Part shown: positions 60,390 to 64,000 of the stretch, piece by piece
How positions within the stretch are numbered: position 1 is the first letter of the stretch
How the letters are laid out: the number at the start of each line of letters is the position of its first letter
Assembly: GCA_964304625.1 (NCBI GenBank)
Contig: OZ199838.1
Location: 9,610,001 to 9,674,000, forward strand
Length of the DNA: 64,000 bases
Origin: Kudoa neothunni
Lineage: Eukaryota > Cnidaria
Direction: 5' to 3'
Program-made: the position numbers and the translations under genes
The notes under the pieces: generated by a model
The model's database searches: none
The model's input: the letters and a program-made list of their open reading frames with translations, nothing else
What the model was told of the DNA's origin: nothing

Positions 60390-63300
60390 TGTTATTTGAA
60401 GATAGAGTTCTGCTGTTTAGGAATATGCTTATTTTGAGTAGATAAATTAAACTGAGTGAAATGAATGATATTTAGGTTTACTTATTGGATATACTTTCCA
60501 ATTGTATGACGATTGCTCAGAATGTATAAAACTCACGTCATTTGGTTGGTGCGCTGATCTAGTCTGTTCCAGTATACTCGCTTGTAACTGAATAAAAATA
60601 GGAATTTGAGAAAGAGCGATGCCTTCCCATAACTGAATCAAGCAGTTGTAGAGATTTTATCAAATTTAAAGATGTGAATGTTACTGTATGACTACAATTC
60701 AGAGTTACCGAGAGTAATGTAGAAAATATAGCATTTGGCCAGTATCAATATGACTGAAAGAAAGATAGACCCACAAAAATTTAGAATATCAAATCTTAGA
60801 CCATGTATTATTTCCCTAAAACCCTGTTTAAAACTTCTACAATAATTAAATATCATTGCATATAGTGGCACCTAAACAAATAGAGACATTAGTTCAAGTT
60901 CCCCAATCTCTCCCTCTTGATATCTACATAGTGATTGATAGTTCACAGTCTATGTATGGTACCAGACAAAGGCTGATAGATAACATATCTGTAACACGTA
61001 TTGATTAAAGATATATATTTTTAATTTAGAAATATGACACTTTAATGAAAATATAAACGAAAGAATATTTACTAATTAGAATTTAGTTGAGAAGGTTGAT
61101 GATATAGGCGCCTCAAGTATTAGAATCGGCATCGGCCTATTTTTTGATAAAAATTATACACCAGTTAGAGCGTAATTTGTTATCAATTTTATAATGCATC
61201 AAATATATGAGTTATTGATCAGATATTCACCATACGAGTTTCAACATTACATTTCTCTTACTGGAGATATAGATTTTCTACAGGTGAATTTATTTTAACT
61301 GCCTGTTCGATTGTTTACAATCTGTCAAAGGAGAAACTAATTGAATTAAAGAATGATGATAGACTTTACTCCAATAACGACGAACCTGAATCCCCATATA
61401 CGTCAATTTTACAGGCTGCTGTCTGTAAGGAGCAAGTATCCATCGATATATCAAGGATTATTTATTTATTTATTTAAATTTATATTTAGATAGGATGGAT
61501 GCCTGAAAAACAATCGATTAAAATGATATTTGCCGCCACTGACGATTTTCCTAAAACTGCTGGTGATGGAAGGGTATCTCCTGTCTTTTGTTTATTTAAG
61601 TTTTTTTAGTAACACATATTTAAATTCGCTTAATTTAGACTATGGGAATCATACATAAGTACAAAAATGTTTGTAACCTGGATGATTCGGGAGGATATCA
61701 AGAATTTACTGTTAGCTCATTAACTTTAACACTAAATTTATCCCATCCTTTAGGATTATCCTGATGATAACATTTTATCGCAGGTGTTAAATGAGAATGA
61801 TATTCAACTTACATTCTTAATATTGAACGAACGGAAAGAACCATACTATAAAGTATCATAAAATATTGATCAGTTAAAATATCCTGACGGTGCCATTTAG
61901 CAAATAGCCAAAAGTCTCAAGGAAATTAATGTTAATGTGATATATGTTCAAAGCTCAGCAGATGTGGTTAATGAAATCAATAATGCTTCAAAAGTAGTTT
62001 ATTTTAATTAATTCTATATTTTAGTATATTTACAGCGTATCCTCTCTGAAATAACTTTTATTCCGCCTGTTCAAGATGAATATACAAACATAACTGTAAC
62101 ACCTCTATGCGGGTAAATTTATTAATTTTTACTAATATTTTATTGAAAATTATTTAATAATAATATATAATACTTTGAGTTCCATATAAATTGCATTAGG
62201 GCATTTTAACTGAATGGTTAATAGGAATTCATCAATTTCTGATAGTGGTTATTTCTTGTGCCAAAATGATGGACCATTTAATGTTCAAATTGAGATTGTT
62301 GCCACTCAGTGCTACATAGAAAATAAAATATTAAAGTATCAATATTATATAAAATAGATTATTTCAAACACCGTAGTTACTCAGTAACAATTGTTGGTTA
62401 TGGCACTATTGATCTTGAACTCTCTACTGGCTGCACTTGCAACTGTTCTGACCCAAATTCTCCTTCATTCGTAATAATACAATATGAAACATATTCGTTA
62501 AATCGAATACTATCTTTCGTCGTTTTAGGAGGAAAAAAGTAATGCATGTTCTACTCAAGGAAATTTAGTATGCGGAAAATGTTACTGCGATAAGTCATAG
62601 TAATTTAATTTATTTTTTTGTTTTCTAATATGACAAAGTTCGGGAAAACTTTGCGAATGTCATGAATCAACTAGCAACTGCGTTAAATCAGGTGATCCAG
62701 AAAGTTTATTTTGCAGCGGAATTGGCCAATGCCAATGTAATAAGTGTAGTTGCGGAGTATGTGAGAAAAAAATAATAAAGTGCAGACTTTATATCAATTC
62801 ATGTAGGATTCCCATACAACACTATTTTCAGGGAACTATTGCGAATGTGATAATTCAAACTGTCAATCTAATATTGAAGAATTTTGCAGTGGACAAACTC
62901 ACGGAACTTGTGATTGTGGTCAATGTCGTTGTCTACCGCAATACACTGGAACACTTTGTGAGGAGAAAAACTGTACTCATGAACATTGGAAAAACACTTG
63001 TAAAAAACAGAATGAAGACCTTGTATTTTATAAACTATAATTTTTATCTGGAAGAATTAAACTAAAAAAGGAATGTAATGGAAGAGGAGAATGTGAATGT
63101 GGACGTTGTCGATGTGAATACGGATTTTCTGGGGAATTCTGCGAAACTGAAGTAATCTAAAAGAGGACCTTATCTATATCTTTTAAAAATCCAGATTCAA
63201 ACTGATGCATGCAACAAATATTCCAAGTGTGCTCTATGTAAAGTCTATGATAGAGAAGAGATTAAGGGTCAGGCGTGTATATCGTGTGATAATTTTGCCA

Positions 63301-63741
63301 ACTTTACTACGGATGAGACACAACAACCGAAAAAAAACTATAAATGTGTCACTTCTTTCGATAAATGCGATACTTATTTTTCAATTATAAATAAGGACAG
63401 TAGCCCATCATCACCCAGTACAAAAACTATACTCATAAAACCAATTGATAAAAAGGACGGTAGATTTGATTACCGTTAAAATAAATAATTAATATTACTT
63501 TTTTAAGATTGTAAACCACCGTTCAGTCCATTAGTTACGATTCTAATTGTTGCAGCAGGTATCATTTTGTCTGCATTGATACTGGTTTTTTTGGCCTGGT
63601 TTATCAAATATCAGTACGATTTGGCTCAATACAAAAGATTCCAATCGGAAGCTAATAATCCGCAAAGAAAAACCGTATCCATGTTAATGAGATGCTGTAT
63701 AATTTTAATTTTAGGAAATGAATCCCTTATTCGATGGATAA
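60390..63741 (+). CDS. Integrin beta chain, multi-exon, with short cytoplasmic tail
   Basis: A type I cell-adhesion receptor chain in about 17 small exons. The signal peptide (ATG 60425, or in frame at 60389/60390) gives MLILSLLIGYTF. The PSI domain follows ([16 protein letters not shown], then [12 protein letters not shown]). The beta-I domain starts at about 60868 ([22 protein letters not shown] DxSxS) and continues with [33 protein letters not shown] and [17 protein letters not shown]. After the hybrid region come EGF-like repeats ([60 protein letters not shown]). A beta-tail region with CISCDNF is followed by the membrane helix [20 protein letters not shown]. The cytoplasmic part is [23 protein letters not shown], and after a 40-nt intron EMNPLFDG, stop 63739-63741. 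Thus only one NPxF/Y motif is kept, at the very end. Some joins near 60660-60860 and 62000-63200 are unresolved. Confidence 0.92.
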
Positions 63742-64000
63742 TATTTTGTTTGGCTACAAATCCAAATATAACAGCTTGATTCTTTTATTTTAATCTAATC
63801 GAATGATAATTATGAATGAAAAATTTATTAAGATTGAAATATTTATTTGAATATCTGAAATTATTTTAATATGAAAAAAGGGGCATATTAAATTTTCGAC
63901 TTTATTTCCTTTAATATTATGGGAATTTGATCCACTAAACATATACGTCTTGGGACCTTTGCTACTCCAAATCCTAACACCTAAAGGATACTGACTTTGT
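63742..64000. other. 3' flank of the integrin gene
   Basis: AT-rich, no feature seen before the window ends. Confidence 0.5.

Noticed and set aside
1-64000. tRNA, rRNA and CRISPR-like arrays
   Set aside because: I looked for T-arm-like GGTTCGAATCC boxes and regularly spaced repeats and found none that could be supported.

Overview
The window is animal nuclear DNA, very AT-rich, with unusually small introns (mostly 27-65 nt, GT...AG). I read twelve protein-coding host genes in it. Two of them, a TGF-beta/activin-type ligand and an integrin beta chain, are metazoan hallmarks. Compact genes, microexons, fast-evolving proteins and heavy DNA-transposon load suggest a fast-evolving, possibly parasitic animal such as a myxozoan. 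That placement is inference; the sequence does not prove it.

Layout, left to right: diverged dispersed repeat (1-490); PYM1 (1772-2527,+); TGF-beta ligand (2893-4128,+); dead piggyBac (4485-7370); RNASEK (8361-8717,+); NDUFV3-like complex I subunit (9108-9332,-); BEL/Pao retroelement fossil (about 10570-11975,-); a nine-exon gene for an 884-residue surface protein of unknown family (13382-16476,-); a transposon nest (17146-24255) holding a nearly complete piggyBac inside a hAT-type element; mariner-like and piggyBac-derived pieces (25832-28579); OLA1 (28927-30714,-) only 35 bp downstream of MED26 (30750-31659,-); more transposons (32045-36170); the SOSS-B/NABP OB-fold gene (37440-38041,+); an unidentified gene (about 38100-38650,-); a second nest in which a 5.2-kb hAT interrupts a hAT-type MITE and itself holds a foldback element (about 41170-47213); VPS25 (47964-48509,-); GOSR1 (48610-49744,+); a 8-kb run of four TTAA elements plus a hAT-type MITE remnant (51407-59834); integrin beta (about 60390-63741,+).

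The host genes do not form a pathway. They are mostly housekeeping: exon-junction-complex recycling (PYM1), respiration (NDUFV3), V-ATPase-linked membrane protein (RNASEK), Mediator (MED26), ribosome-binding ATPase (OLA1), DNA repair/Integrator partner (NABP), ESCRT-II (VPS25) and Golgi SNARE (GOSR1), with three cell-surface or secreted genes (TGF-beta, integrin beta, and the novel module protein).

The two most interesting signals are (a) the 884-residue protein, built of six cysteine-bearing beta-sandwich-like modules each carried on its own phase 1-1 exon, and (b) a short GGGGT...ACCCC-type palindrome placed just inside the TTAA ends of many unrelated piggyBac-like elements, with a different sequence in each. 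All splice models were read by eye; for RNASEK, NABP, GOSR1, OLA1, MED26 and the surface protein the summed exon lengths come out divisible by three and open throughout.
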